Under the pieces are notes generated by a model that was not told where the DNA came from, did no database searches, and saw only the letters and a program-made list of their open reading frames with translations. The position numbers and the translations under genes were made by a program. A stretch of DNA of 64,000 nt from Eimeria necatrix. Lineage: Eukaryota; Apicomplexa; Conoidasida; Eucoccidiorida; Eimeriidae. This document shows, in pieces, positions 42,601 through 55,300 of this stretch (the stretch's first letter is position 1; each line of letters begins with the position of its first letter). The stretch is from positions 161,109 through 225,108 of the forward strand of contig NW_013652052.1 of NCBI RefSeq assembly GCF_000499385.1, read 5' to 3'.

Positions 42601-45600
42601 TGAACACAGTGCAGGGTCAAAAGCAACGGCAACGGCAGCACAAGCACAGGTGCAAGCTTCCCCAGTGCCATCAACGACGATCGTGACTCATGTACCAGCG
42701 GTGGCAGCTGATGGGTCTGAGCCGACAAGCAGCAGCTCATCGTACACTCCAACAGTCAAGCTGGGGCCTCGGTCGTCTTGTGAGGACCTGTCTCCGACAC
42801 AGCCTATGAAAAGCGCACCAAGGTTCCATGGAAATTTCCCGCAGGCAGCCCGAACAACAGTGACTGCAGCAGCAACGGGAACGAGTGGTGCTGCAAGAGA
42901 TGTTCAGAAGAAAGGCGACGGACCCAACAGCAAGAACGACGACCACAGCAGCAACAGTAGCAGTAACAGCTGCCAGTACAGACCATCAAAAATTCGTTCG
43001 CCAGTGGGGGACAGGAAGGATTATGCTGCTTCCGAATCGAATGATCCTATAATCACTCTCTCTCCAACTCCAGATGCAGGAACCGAACGGTCGGGCTTTG
43101 CGGACACAGCACTAGAAGCAGCGGATCAGGAGGAAGAAATACACCCATTCTACAGTAACCCGCGCGACGTACCGTCGGCAATTAATCCACTGAAAGCGAC
43201 GCCAGGAGGCCGGCTACAGCAACAGCAGAGTGGCCTGACTGCGCCAATGTGCGCATGCGTTGAAATAGCGAAAACGACAACGACAAAGGCAACTACAGCA
43301 GATGGAGAGTCATTGGTCTCTGAAAGGGTGGAATACCAAACTGAGCTCTTGCGCTTTCTTCACCAGCAACAGCGACTGCAGAAGCCTCGTCGGCATGAGC
43401 TGCAGACGCGACGTCAGCAGCAGAGCAACAGGTGCTGTTTCGTCTACTTCAGGCCACCTCCAGATGTAGCCCAGGTGTACGCGAGCTGTCCTCTAAGGGT
43501 CAGGCGCAAATGGCAGATGACTGTACAAAAGCGACTGCAGAAGCAACAGCTGCAGCAGCAGCTGCTGCAACAGCATCAGCAGCAGAGCAGTAATGCCCAG
43601 ACGAAACGCGGAGCCGCTTTACATCACGTGAAGGAAGTGTGCTGTGATGGCAAACCACTATTAGAACTGCAGCAGCAGCAGCAATCCAAGGAGACGACAG
43701 AGCATAAGCAGCTGCTTCCAGTACGCCAGCAGCTCAACGATCCCAAACCTTTAGACGCAGGGAGCTCTTGTCAAGGAAAGTCTCGAAACAGCGGCAACAA
43801 CAACAGTAACAATGGCCGAAACAGAACGAAGGCGCGGATGGCAACTCGGCTGGACAATCACGGCAGGATTGTGAGCTACGTAACCCCACTGCCGCAGCAG
43901 GTGGACTCGTCTGCCGTTGCTATTACGTCTCAAAGCAGCGGCAGTAGCAGCCAGAACGAGCAAGCCTCTCAAGTAAGCGTGGCCTCAGAAGTGCTAAAGG
44001 CAAAGAAGGGCCTGAGTGAACAGCGAACGGAAGGACCAAGGGATGTCAGAAATGCCGACAGGAGCGTCCAAGGGCATCAAGCAGCAAGCTATGGGTCGCT
44101 CATAGCTTTGGAGGTCATCACAGAGTGCCCTGTTGCAACAGCTACAGAGGCAGCTGCAGCAGCAGCAACGCCTAATCCGTCGACATGTTCAGTGCTGGCT
44201 GTCTGCTTTGTTCTAAGGGACGAAAGGTTGCAACTTTCTGTTGCGAGATTACAGCAGCAGCAGCAGCAAGAACTGTCCTACTCGGACGTCAAAGGTGTTA
44301 TCATATATGACCCCATAGGCTCAACAGGAAGTTCACCTTGGCAACTACCTTGCTCTGTGGGATTTCCACAGAATCCTGTGGAGAACCTCGTATTGGGGTG
44401 TATCGACAGCTGCGTCGATAGGAGGTGGTGGCGATGCGTTGTGAAGAGCGAGCGAGAGTTGCTATTGCAATTTTGCAGCGTAGTTGCTGCAGCTGACCCG
44501 TCCTTAATGCTGATGTGGGAAGAGGGAGGGAGAGGTCTGAAGTTTCTAGGGAGGCGGGCTGATGCACTCGGCATTGGCCAATTGTTTAGGACTAGATGCA
44601 GCCGACGGTGCGACGAGAACACGTCAATATGCTCAGAGGGGAGGCGATGGAATGCCTGCAGCGACAAGCAATGGCAATGAGACGTAGCAAACCATAAACC
44701 GCCACCATCCTGACTTACACACTCACGTACAGGCACAGGGACGGCTGGCGAAGCACTAAATGGCTCGCAAGACACGAACAAGCCTGCAGAAGCCTCAGAC
44801 GTAGATCAAAGGAAACAGAAACAACCATTGGAACTTCCCCCATAAGATGTATACGAAACCAGAGAAGCACAGAGCCGGGAGCGACATGCTGAACGAGCCA
44901 AATACTCAAATAATGTGGTAACTTTATATTGGTGGGAGCAGTGCATACAAGCAGCAAAGACAATACCTGTGTGATTTTTGGCTCAGGGCGGATGACGTGT
45001 CTTCTGTCTGCATGTTCGACCCGTTCTCCACTGCTGCTACTAGTGGGTTCCAAGGGGCACACGATGCTTTTGAAGCCCCAAAAGCAGCTGGATCCACCAG
45101 AGGCTCGGAGGACACTGGCACTGCTAAAATGCCTGAGATACGTCGGAGGCGGCGGTGGGTGCGAGGAGCTTCTGTTGTGCCTGGACGGCTTCTGCTTGAA
45201 GGCTGGCGTCTAATGCAGAAAGAGATGAAGCTACAGCACTCCGACCTGAGCGGAGTTGCTGCAGATGTACTGGGCGTCATAGTGCCTTCTATTCCTCCGA
45301 GCGTCGTTGCCGCCACGTGGAAGCAGGCACAGCAGACAAGAAGACGCAACAAAATTCTGCAACTGCAGCAGCAACATCAGCAGCAGTGTCAGCAGCGGCA
45401 GGACGAATTGTGGGCTCTGCAGTCGATTGCCGACCTGTTGGCATACGTTATGAAGAGGTGACCCTAACAGGAGTCCCTAAGGCCCAAGAATTCCTGGCTG
45501 TGTATTCATTTCAGGGCAGGACATTTCGCTTGAAGGGACCGTACTCAGTTGTGTCTGCCTTTCCCGTTTTCAGGGTCTGTTTATGTGTTCGTCTCGTGGA

Positions 45601-47532
45601 CAGCTGCGAAATTTTGCCGCGCACTTGCGAGCTTGCTAGACTGTATGGCTGCTGTCTTCACTCCGCGTTAACTCGAGGCAGCCAATTCAAGGTTGAAAAC
45701 ATTCTTTTAAGGGCGACTAAGAGAATGAATTGCGTCCTAGTATCTCCTTCCAAGCAGCAGGCACGCAAGAGTCACAATGTCGGCCCCACAGGGCCTAGTT
45801 TCAGTATGGCCCGAGCTCTAGACAGTGAAGCCAGGGCTTTGTGAAGGAAACCTGATCAAGGTATTTACTTTTCTGGCCTATTGCTTCTACAGTGCTCACG
45901 TTAATTATGATCTGGAGTTTGCGCGTGCTGTGCAGGTAACGGAACAACCTGCTACTGTGGGGGTGCCGCTGGTCTTAGAACCGCTCTCAGGGTTTTACTT
46001 CTCGCCCGTTCTAGTCTTGGATTTTCTTTCGCTCTACCCATCCATTGTAATCGCCAACAACATCTGCTATTCCACTTGCCTAGGCTCCGTCGAGGTAAGC
46101 CTTGAGAACTTAGACACCAAAAGCTACATTTTGAGTCGTGGGACCTGACGTTAAGCATTTATGCCAATACAGATCCTGCACCTTACACAACATAAGGCTT
46201 TCAGATCCAACGATAGCCTCGTGAGAGGTTGACTTCAGGTGGACCCCCTGGAGTCCGAAATGAAGACTTTGGGTGTCCTGACAGTCCATACACCACCCCA
46301 AATCTTCGCACAAGTAATTCAGGCGCATGCAGAGGCCACTGCTGCTGGCCGTAAGCCACAAGGTGTAAACTCTGAAGGTTTAACCACGAACGTGAATAAG
46401 GAAGTATTTTTCTCGTGGAGCCAACGGTTTACCTGTTTCGCGTACACACCATCTTTGCAATGCTAAGGCAGCTGACACAGTTTTTGTGCTTGCTTTTTTC
46501 TCCACCTTTATCAGTCGCTCTGCCAGGTTCTCCTTGCCTGCGTAATTGCGAATGCGCAGCCTTTTCTTGGCCTAGCTCGGGAATCCCTGAAGAAGAACCA
46601 ATGCAGGTCCTGCCTGGAGGGAGCATCTTCGTATCACGTCGAGTACGCCAGGTGAGGCGCATTTGGCTTTTCCTGGTTGCGTTTTCCTCTCGGCAAGTAA
46701 CCTTGGTGTTAGGATACTACGCCTAGACATAACTATTTTATTATGGTTTAGCTATAGTAGGGCTGCACTCCAGGTGGTGTTTGCAGGGTGACATACGGCA
46801 GTTGCTCCACAAGGTCATTTGAGCTTTTCATATCTTAAATTGTTCATGGTTTCTTTTTGTTTGTGAGAAATAGGGCATATTGCCGGCCCTATTAAACGAT
46901 ATCCTACAGACACGTCTAATGGTCAAGCAAGCGGCGAAACGTTACCAAGGTAACAAGCATGCACACTTTGCGATGTGCGTACACTTCGCCTTTTGTCAGA
47001 TGGTGTGTTTTAAAGGGAAGGGCACCGATGGAGGTGCAAAGCCCTTTCATGTTTCATGAAGTTAAGATGCATTCTAGGGTAGCACGCACCAAGGAACTGC
47101 GCATATAGCGTTTTTGAGTATGCTCTGTTCCTCATGGTCCACACACCGATGGAGGTGCAAAGCCCTTTCATGTTTCATGAAGTTAAGATGCATTCTAGGG
47201 TAGCACGCACCAAGGGACTGCGCATATAGCGTTTTCGCCGTTTAGAAGGCTTTGAGATCATCGAGAGAGACGCTATGCTTCACAATGCTTGTGGGAGTAA
47301 TTGTATAAACTCAGGTGAAGGCTATGCTGATCAGGCGCTCTTGAGAAAACTTGACTACCGTCAGTTTGGCCTCAAGATGATAGCCAACGTTACTTACGGG
47401 TAACAGTAGCTTATTTAGCCGATACAGCTGGCACTAACTGTGATTGTGAACAAAAATATGCACCACACGCACACGAATATGGCATGGATGTGTATGCACC
47501 GTTGCAGCGCATTTTAAAGCCTATGAATGCGT

Positions 47533-47574
<42 letters not shown>

Positions 47575-50500
47575 AGAGAGAGAGAGAGACGTATTCACAC
47601 ACACACACACACGCACATGGCTTACTCATTTCCTGAATTTAGTTTCACATATCTTTCTTCTCTATTGGAGGCTTCTTTCACAATCCACCTGTTCAGTGTT
47701 TGACATTGACTGTTCTGCTGGCTACAGCTACACTAACGCAAACGTCAGCGGCAGAATGCCTTGCGCAGACGTCGCTGACGCGATTGTTGAAACGGCACGC
47801 GCCACTTTGATTCGCGCAATGCAGCTCATAGAGCAAACCCAGAAGTAAGGAAACTTCAAAAAAACGCACGCGGAGGTCAAGAATGAACAAAGCATGCGCT
47901 TGAGCAGCCTCTGTGGCTTGATTAGCAGTATTGCCATTCCCTTGTGAGAAGATGACTAATTTTCTGTGTTTTGCGGTGAACGCATGGTAGTCCGCGTGTC
48001 TTCCTCCAACTGTGCTTTCGTACAGGTGGAAAGCCCGCGTACTGTATGGGGACACGGACTCGATATTTGTTCTTTTAAAGGGAAGATCTCTCGAGGCTGC
48101 GTTTGCTATTGGCAAGGAGATTGCCGATGCCGTCACGAGGAGCAATCCAGCACCAATTACACTGCAGCTTGAAAAGGTATTTCACTTAGGGATGCAAACC
48201 CAGCGTCAGCTGCAGCAATTTTGTTATCTGGTCTTCAGACTATACGCGGGATTATGGTTGCATCTTTGCCGTGGCGATTTCTTTTCCACTGGGATGTGTA
48301 GGAAGTTATTTGTTTAAAGTTGCAAAGCTCAAAGAGCGGCACTTACTTGCATGTGACTCTGCGCATCACCTTACTTAAATGGGCGCGCCGGTGAATGCGT
48401 ACGTGGATTCGTTTTGACGTTTCATCAGACCACAAGGAGTGACTTTAGTTTAAAAGGGATCTGCAAAGACCTTTTCTTGTTGTATAGTTTACACCTCTGT
48501 GATCTTGCTCATGGAGAGCTCAGGTGTTTTTGCCATGCTGTTTGGTCACGAAGAAAAGGTATGTCGGGAATGCCTACCTGTCACCTTCTGGACCGCCTAC
48601 GTTTGATGCAAAAGTAAATTTCCTGACACAGAAACACCGTTTTGCATTTCCTCTGGTCTGCACCTACTTTTCGTTAGCTGCTCTACTTCCTTCTCTTTCA
48701 GGCAGTTAGCTTGCTTGATTCGAGCTGTGATCATTAACTCCTCGTCCGCAATGTGGTGTGCAGGGCGTGGAGACCATCCGCAGAGATCAGTGTCCCCTTA
48801 CATCGGCCCTTCTGGAGAACAGTTTGCGCACTTTCTTTCTAACCCGAGATCTTTCTAAGGTCAAACAATTGGTGCGTCCCGTTGCTGTATTTCAGCAGTC
48901 CAGGAATATGTAGACCTGTACGTTCTACAACGGGCAGAACAGCAATAGAAAATTATAAATTACATCATGGTAAAAAAATATAAATTATATCATTTATAAT
49001 ATGTATTTGCATGGGCAGAATAATTGGGTGTTGTGCCCGGATGAGTTTGACCTCATTTATGCTGGCTTACACATAGCTGCTTGCAGCTATGCTTGCATTG
49101 CAAGCAATTGCAGGAGCATAGACAAGGCGTCAGTAGCGCGCGTGAATGTTGTCTCTCTCCAGCTTTGTAGGCAATGGAGCAAGATATTACGAGGCCAAGT
49201 ACCCATAAGCCACTTCATTTTCCACCGAAAGGCCAAACTCGGTAAGGCAGCGCAGGAAATAATCCGATACACTTGCCCCCTGTATGGAATAGAATCAGCC
49301 TTCTATATATTGTACTACTTGCTTGCAGTGAGGAATATACGCACATTTTTGCTTTGCTCAGGATGTTAATGGCAGTCTGCCGTCGCACTGCCGATTAGCA
49401 TTACACCCTCTCTGTTCCTATCATGGGGACGTCATTGGTGCATGTAGAGCCGTGCCTTTATTTTATAGAATGCTAGTGGAATTGAAAGAGGCTCGTGAAC
49501 CCACATAAGCACAAGCTGCATTTGTGTGAGTAAATACCGGCGCGCCGGCCTACGGTAGCACGTTTTTATGGTTCGCAAATGCACCTATGCACTTAGTGTA
49601 TCTACTCACATAAATGCAGCCTTCTTTCATGCCGGTGGTAGCAAAAGCGTGCGTGTACATTTTCGTCACAGGAACATATCGCGCCGAGACGGGAGACGCC
49701 CCTGCAGGGACACTTCCTCCCCAAGCCAAAGTGCTGTATGAAAGGCTGCATCAGCAGGGCAGCACAGGAGGGTGTGCTGCCGAAACTTATGGCATGCGGG
49801 TTCCCTTTGTGTTTTCCCAAGTAGCAGGAGACACAGATGTGCCTCTCGGTGCCTCTGGGGCGGCGCACAAAGGAGTTTCGTCGCGGCTTGTAGATTGCGC
49901 TACAGCTCCTGAAAATGTTTGGGGTGGTCGGAGGGACCACAAAGCGGTGCAAGCGCTGCTGAGGGGACGGGTGCAACCCTCTATAAAGCCTCTCGCGCTG
50001 TTGCTGCAGCCAGAAGAGGATCTGCATGAACAGCATGAGCAGCAGCAGCAGCAGCATCCAGTGTCATATCTGCATTACCGTTACTATATCATGAAGCAAA
50101 TTATACCCGCAATTGATAGGCTTTTTTCTCTTTTGCCCCCCCCAGCGTCAGTAGACCTGCTGCAATGGTTTAGAGACATGTCGAAGCCAGCACAGCCGCT
50201 CTCCGCGTTAACTATTTGCCGAGCAACCGCTCTACCACAGCAGCAACAGCAGCGACACCAGCAGCAATCCTTGTTGCAGCAACTTGGTATACGGTCACTA
50301 ACAGCAGGTGGCTCAACAAGGGAGAGGTTGGTGTTGCAGCGCTTCTTTGCAGGAGCTTCTTGTTTGTTCTGTGGTAGCAGATGCAGGCAGCTTGGGCCTA
50401 CTTGCTTGTCTCCATCATACAAAGACATCATTAGTCCACTAGAAAATAAGCGGAGGAAAATCGGGCGGTCCCTTGCGGAAATCGAGGAGGCATCTACCCG

Positions 50501-51281
50501 AAGTAACCTTATTCGGCAGTTGCTGCAAAAGGGTTTCGGCAGCAGCAGTAGTAGCGACGACGCAGAACGAGATGAGCCTGACCATCACAAGCTATCGAAA
50601 ATTAGCGAGGGGAGAAGAAAGACGACGGACTTAACCAAGAGAGAAGTGGTCTTAGTGCCTCCCCCTGTCTGCAAAGATTGCAGCAGCAGCCCGGGTCTAG
50701 TTTGCATGCGGCTTTACCAGAAGCTTAACAAAGTTGAACGGAGACTTGCAGCAGCAGCAGATGTATGCAGACACTGCGCCGGTGAGCATTACAAAATTGT
50801 ATTCAGTTCGATGTGTACAGAGCGAGTGCATGTTTGGATTCGGGTAATAGATTTCGGTGTTAGGTTTCAAGTAGTTCAAAGTGGGTGTATGAACATGCTG
50901 GATATGTACTTTTGGGGCCGTGGCATGGCTGGGAAAGTACAGGCTAAGTGTAGAAGATGCTTTCTATGAATTCAGGTGCGCCACAGATGTGAAGCCCGTG
51001 GTAGCTCGTTCGTAGAAATGGTCTATGTTTTTTGCAAGTATGGTCTCATTCGCATGTAACTTTTCTACGTAAAAGCAAGCGAAACGACGCATTTTGCGTT
51101 CGTCACCGTGTACAGAATTGCTCGCGGTGGATCTCTTGCAGGGTCCAGGCTTTGCGCAGAGAGCTGCTTGCATGCCTGGCATTGCGACGTCTACTACAGG
51201 AGGAATGCGGAAGCTGAAAAATTGAAGGTTCTACAGCACCAAATGAAAAACTTGGGGATATTTGCTGACAGGTGGGAGTAG
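39613..51281 (+). CDS. REV3: DNA polymerase zeta catalytic subunit REV3, sixteen exons
   Basis: Exons: 39613-40197, 40490 to about 44622, 44987-45457, 45574-45778, 45936-46094, 46239-46362 (or 46350), 46515-46651, 46874-46949, 47315-47399, 47728-47844, 48026-48176, 48524-48613, 48764-48871, 49163-49241, 49672-50781, 51142-51281; about 2,500 residues, phases agreeing throughout. The N-terminal domain reads [20 protein letters not shown] and [11 protein letters not shown]. The polymerase core has [15 protein letters not shown], motif [15 protein letters not shown] (Asp at 46020), motif [22 protein letters not shown] and motif [14 protein letters not shown] (48045). Cysteine pairs for the C-terminal metal sites follow. 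This enzyme performs error-prone translesion synthesis with REV7. Exonuclease residues are absent, as usual for zeta. The start at 39613 puts the conserved [12 protein letters not shown] first. Gln, Ser and Asn runs fill exon 2. Confidence 0.95.
40490..44622 (+). other. Large low-complexity exon of REV3
   Basis: This single exon of over 4 kb begins with the end of the conserved N-terminal domain ([16 protein letters not shown]). It then runs for some 1,150 residues of Gln/Ser/Asn/Ala-rich sequence without conserved blocks, and ends with the start of the inactive exonuclease-like domain ([32 protein letters not shown]). A polypyrimidine stretch plus TTTTCAG at about 42020-42036, after a GGTAGC at 41983, could be a short in-frame intron. 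The frame is open either way and I cannot decide. The donor at its end is also ambiguous (44583 or 44622). Confidence 0.75.
47023..47235. repeat. 92-base direct duplication in a REV3 intron
   Basis: Copies at 47023-47114 and 47144-47235 differ at one base (AAGGAACTG against AAGGGACTG) and start 121 bases apart. They lie in the intron between the exon ending 46949 and the exon starting 47315, so they do not alter the protein. Confidence 0.9.
47539..47612. repeat. CA microsatellite with GA interruption
   Basis: Two CA runs (about 47539-47572 and 47597-47612) are separated by a short GA run. The repeat lies in the REV3 intron before the exon starting at 47728. It is an ordinary dinucleotide microsatellite. 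Confidence 0.9.
50361..51250 (+). other. C-terminal cysteine motifs of REV3 (CysA and CysB)
   Basis: CysA-type pairs are CLFC (50361) and CKDC (50670), separated by about 99 residues rich in Ser, Asp and charged residues; in most REV3 proteins these pairs lie close together. CysB starts with CRHC (50766) at the end of exon 15. It is completed in exon 16 by cysteines in [18 protein letters not shown]. CysB in B-family polymerases holds an iron-sulfur cluster and binds accessory subunits. Exon 16 was chosen because only the acceptor at 51141 gives this frame in phase. Confidence 0.75.
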
Positions 51282-52346
51282 ATGAAAAAACAGCTGCTCG
51301 TAGATATGCATGGAAGGGGTTGGAGGCAGGACGTTGAGCTCTTCAGCTTTGGACCAGGCATTTTGGACTTTTGAGGAATTTTCGTTCTAAATTTCATTCG
51401 CACTACGTAACTCATTTTGCTGGGTCTGCTGCGTTTCAGGTAGTAGAGGTCACCCGGCTTTTCGGTGGCTCCGAGCATGTGAAGATGGGTGGGCAGGGGT
51501 GAACGCAGCGCGTTATACTGTTGATGTACAGTTAACAAGCTTTGTTAATGAATTATGCATAGAACACAAGTTCAAATTTTTCCTTATTTGTTTTCAACAG
51601 TTTCGAAGCACAGTGAATATTCTGCGCCAATCACTTCGTGCTCGCAACGTTGTGCAGCGAAGTCACACAGCGCACCGCGTCAGGTTTAGCTCAGGTACAC
51701 AGAAGGCAGCATTACAATAAAAACAGGTTTTCGAAACAAGTCGCAACACTAAATTCTTCTCAATCCCCCATTTACAGGCAAATTTTGCCCGCTTGGGTAT
51801 CATCAACAGAGAATGGGCTGCATTAAACGGCAGATCTCGCCAAGCAGCTACTGGGGCCACGTAGGAGGGGTGCAAGCAGAAGCGGTCTGGCCATTCGCTG
51901 TCGCTTCCTCCCTAGTTCTTGTTTATCCCGTGAATTACGCCTATCGTATTGAAACTTAGGCAAAAAAGCTTTTAAAGGCAAATAAGAGTAGCCTTTTCGC
52001 TGGACATTCGTGTATCAAAGAAGGTCCCACTCAGCGGGTCGGCCACCAGCTATGAGGGAGGCGATGCTGCTGCCCTCTAGCCCGTCAGGCTTAATATTAA
52101 TTGCTTATCTGGTAGCTGCTGGGACATCTCGCTAGATCTCTACCCAGAGCATGACGTCGCTGTGCGTTATCCTATTGTGTAGTTAGGAATGAAAGCGATA
52201 AACGAAGCACATAGTAGCACGAACTACACTATGATCTGCAAAAAGCACCGACAGATATCGAACAGCTGAGTTCACTAGGACAGTAGTCATAAGCTTTGTT
52301 AGGACGTAAACTCAAGATCTGAGGTAGAGAATCTGGAGGGTTCGTA
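51282..52346. other. Intergenic region after REV3
   Basis: No coding or repeat signal is recognised. It holds the REV3 3' flank and the presumed promoter of the next gene. Confidence 0.5.
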
Positions 52347-55300
52347 ATGCTCCAATCCCTCAAGGCGCCCTCGCGGGCTCCTCCACCTAGTTACCTGGAG
52401 TCCGGAGCTCCCACCTCCGAGTTTACGTCCTTTGAAACGGCCAGGAAGGAAACGCACGTAAATGTAAATGTAGCGGACATCCTGGAAAACTCTTGCCAAG
52501 TGGCAGGTGCCCCGACAAGTTTTGGAGGCCACGCTCATCCTCGAAACCAGCTTCTAGGCTTTTTGGAGGGTTTGCTTGTCGAAGGGCTACTTGTCAGGGT
52601 AGAGCTGCATCCAGGATCACTGGAAAGGCCGTCACTGGGCCTTGAACCGAGGAGCGCCGTGTTGTACCTCCCACTAGTCAGAGGGAGCCAAAGGCGCCCC
52701 AGGCTTCATGTGCGCATACATACCAATGCGGAACCTGAGGCACACCAGCTGCAAGTCTGCCTGTCGGCCTCAACAGTTTGTTTCTCCACGCAGTGGGGGA
52801 CAACGAACTGCTGGAGCGTGTCAGAGGGAGCCACTAGTGGCTGCAAGCTGGCAAAGGCGCTGCCCCAAGAATGCGCAGCGTCTTCAGTTGTTGCTAGCCC
52901 AAGCCAGGAAAAAACGCCTCTAAGTGAAACAAGCTGCACTGTTAGGCTGATCTCGTGCTGCGGGACCCTGGTCTGCTTTTCCGCTGGACCCCACGCCCCT
53001 CAAGAAAACCAAATCGCGCACGACGTTCTGCGTATCTTTGGGGCGTTTGATTTCGATACAAGTTAGTTTCTTGTGGCGCTTCGCCTATATCTCATCTCGT
53101 TTCTCTGGCTCGTAAAGGCCCATGAAGATCGTCGAAGGGGTGTCCAGGGACTATCTAACGTACCAGAGACGCTGCTGGAACTGAGCTGTCACTAGCGCTT
53201 ACATGGGCATAAAAAATGCACTTTCTCCTTTCTCTAAACTGGAATAACACTAAACGCACACAGAGAGAAAAAGCCGCATCGAAACTCTTAGCTTGCCCCC
53301 AAGCACTGCGGATGCTTGGGCAGTTGTGTCTCTGCTGTTGGTAGGCCGGCTCTACGATTCTCTTTGCACTGCGGTGAAGGAGCTACGCTACAACAGTCAA
53401 TTTGCACATTTCCTTGAAAATCTGCCTCTCTTTGCCCTAAGCGAGAGTCGGTGGGTTCTGAAACACGCATACATGAGGTGACCCTGAAGGAGAGCGCCAC
53501 GTTGTGCTGAAATCTTAACAACTTTCATGGGTCGTGGGCACCCTTGAATAGCGTGGCAGAGGCGTCTTATTTGAGCTATTAGGTCTGAAGCGCTTTCCGC
53601 AGCTTCTCTCATGAAGTGAAATCTGCGCCCCTCATGCAAGAAGCAACAGCTGCAGAACCCACGAAGGAATCACACAGAAGTAATAGATCTGCAGATGATG
53701 AAGCACGTCAAGAGGACTTTTGCTGTCACTGGGGCTGTTGGGGATATATTGACCCAGCTCTGCCATGGCCTACAGCGCTCGCCTGCAGCTGGATAGTTCA
53801 CATAGCGAACCACGTCAGTAGCGTCTAGTTTTCACACCGTCTTCAAACTCCAGTGGCCCGACGAAATTTTCATGCCTATTCACCAACACACTGGCTGAAT
53901 GCTCCAAAACACAACTAGAACTATATGTTGGTGCTGTGCAGACTTCCTATTTTCTAATGAATATTGAAAACCTTTTTTATTGCTGATGTGCCTTACAGGA
54001 GGATGGAGTCAAAGAAAGGCACGCCTTGATCTCCTCCTTCCGTCGGTTCTTGCTTCTCGCTAGAGAAAAGGGTACTGGGATCGGATGGGGTGTTGAGAGC
54101 TGCTCGCATACTGAGACAACTGTTCCCTCAGAAGCTACGATTGCCGTAAGCAGCAAACCAACACTACCCCATGAGGTTGATGGCATGACGTACTTGAAAC
54201 CCACAAATTCTTTTCGGAGGCCTGCACAGATTGTTGAAGGAGTTTTCTCTTCCGGAAGCAGCTCGCATGCCAGGAGCCAGCATTAGCAAGATGCTCAAAC
54301 ACTTTGTCATTTATATTTTAGGCCGTGTCTGCTTGTGGAGACGCCTTCGAGCGCTTCCCGAAGTCGAGGCAGGACAACTCCCAAACCCTAAAGACCCCTT
54401 CTTTGCTTCGGCTACACCCTAGCATGTAGGCATGAAGCTTCTGAAGGTAGGCACTACACTGCCTTCTGGATCTGAATAGCTTTCGAGTGCATGTGCTTAA
54501 GATGCGTCTTTTCAGCGGAGATGATCGGACAGTGTCTGGGGAGTCCCACTGCGGCCAGGGAACCTATTTTAAGTAAGCTCATCTTCTGCCCTCCCAACAG
54601 GCCCTGGTTCTTCAGTGGGCTTCTGACTCTTCTTATCTCATTGTGCGTCCTCTACAGAACCAAGTCCCTTAACCCCAATGCCGCCCCCTTTGTTCCACGG
54701 GCCTTGCCTACAGTCTCAAGGAGCTCCGCCCTGCTATCGTTAACCCGTACTGGGCGGCACCCCGATGTCGAGTCCACTGGAGAAGCGTCGGAAAAGGCAG
54801 CAGAAGCAGCAACAAGAACAACGTCAAAAGATGAATGCACAGGAGCAGCGAGAGTAACTGCATCGGACGCCTCTACCTCTCGAGAGCCTCAGCATCATGC
54901 AGTGGAGTCCCAGCGCAACCCAGACGAGAACTATCAACATACTCTTCTCCCCTTCATGAGTCTAGACGAAGAGCAAAACCGCAAAAATTCTTCAGCTTTC
55001 AGCCAAAGGGCTCCTCCGCGAGTGCAGACAGCGGGAATACTTTGGAAGTACCCGTCGACTCTACGGGAAAATGAACCCAGGTTTCAGCACATATTCATAA
55101 AAAGCAGGCCTCGATCCCATTCGGCCCCCTCAAATGCCGCTGCAGTAGCAGAGAGATTAAAAGCCTCCTTGGGAAATTGCAGATACACCCCGGTTTCTTT
55201 GCTTGGTCTAAGGAGGCAAGCTCTTTTGCTAGCATCGTCATTCGAGGACCTTCAATTCATGCTGCAGCAGCAGCCAGCGCGGTGCACAGATGAATTGTTG

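Noticed and set aside
42087..42686. A 199-codon plus-strand frame overlapping REV3 exon 2
   Set aside because: It is a shadow of the CAG-rich REV3 exon. Triplet repeats keep all three frames open, and REV3 is supported by the conserved domains on both sides.
47539..47612. CA/GA repeat considered as a CRISPR-like or telomeric array
   Set aside because: It is a simple dinucleotide microsatellite with no spacers, and no TTTAGGG-type repeat occurs in the window.
51032..51217. A frame reading [20 protein letters not shown] as the last REV3 exon
   Set aside because: At first it looked like the REV3 C-terminus, but it is out of phase with exon 15. The acceptor at 51141 gives the other frame, in phase, with the expected cysteines.
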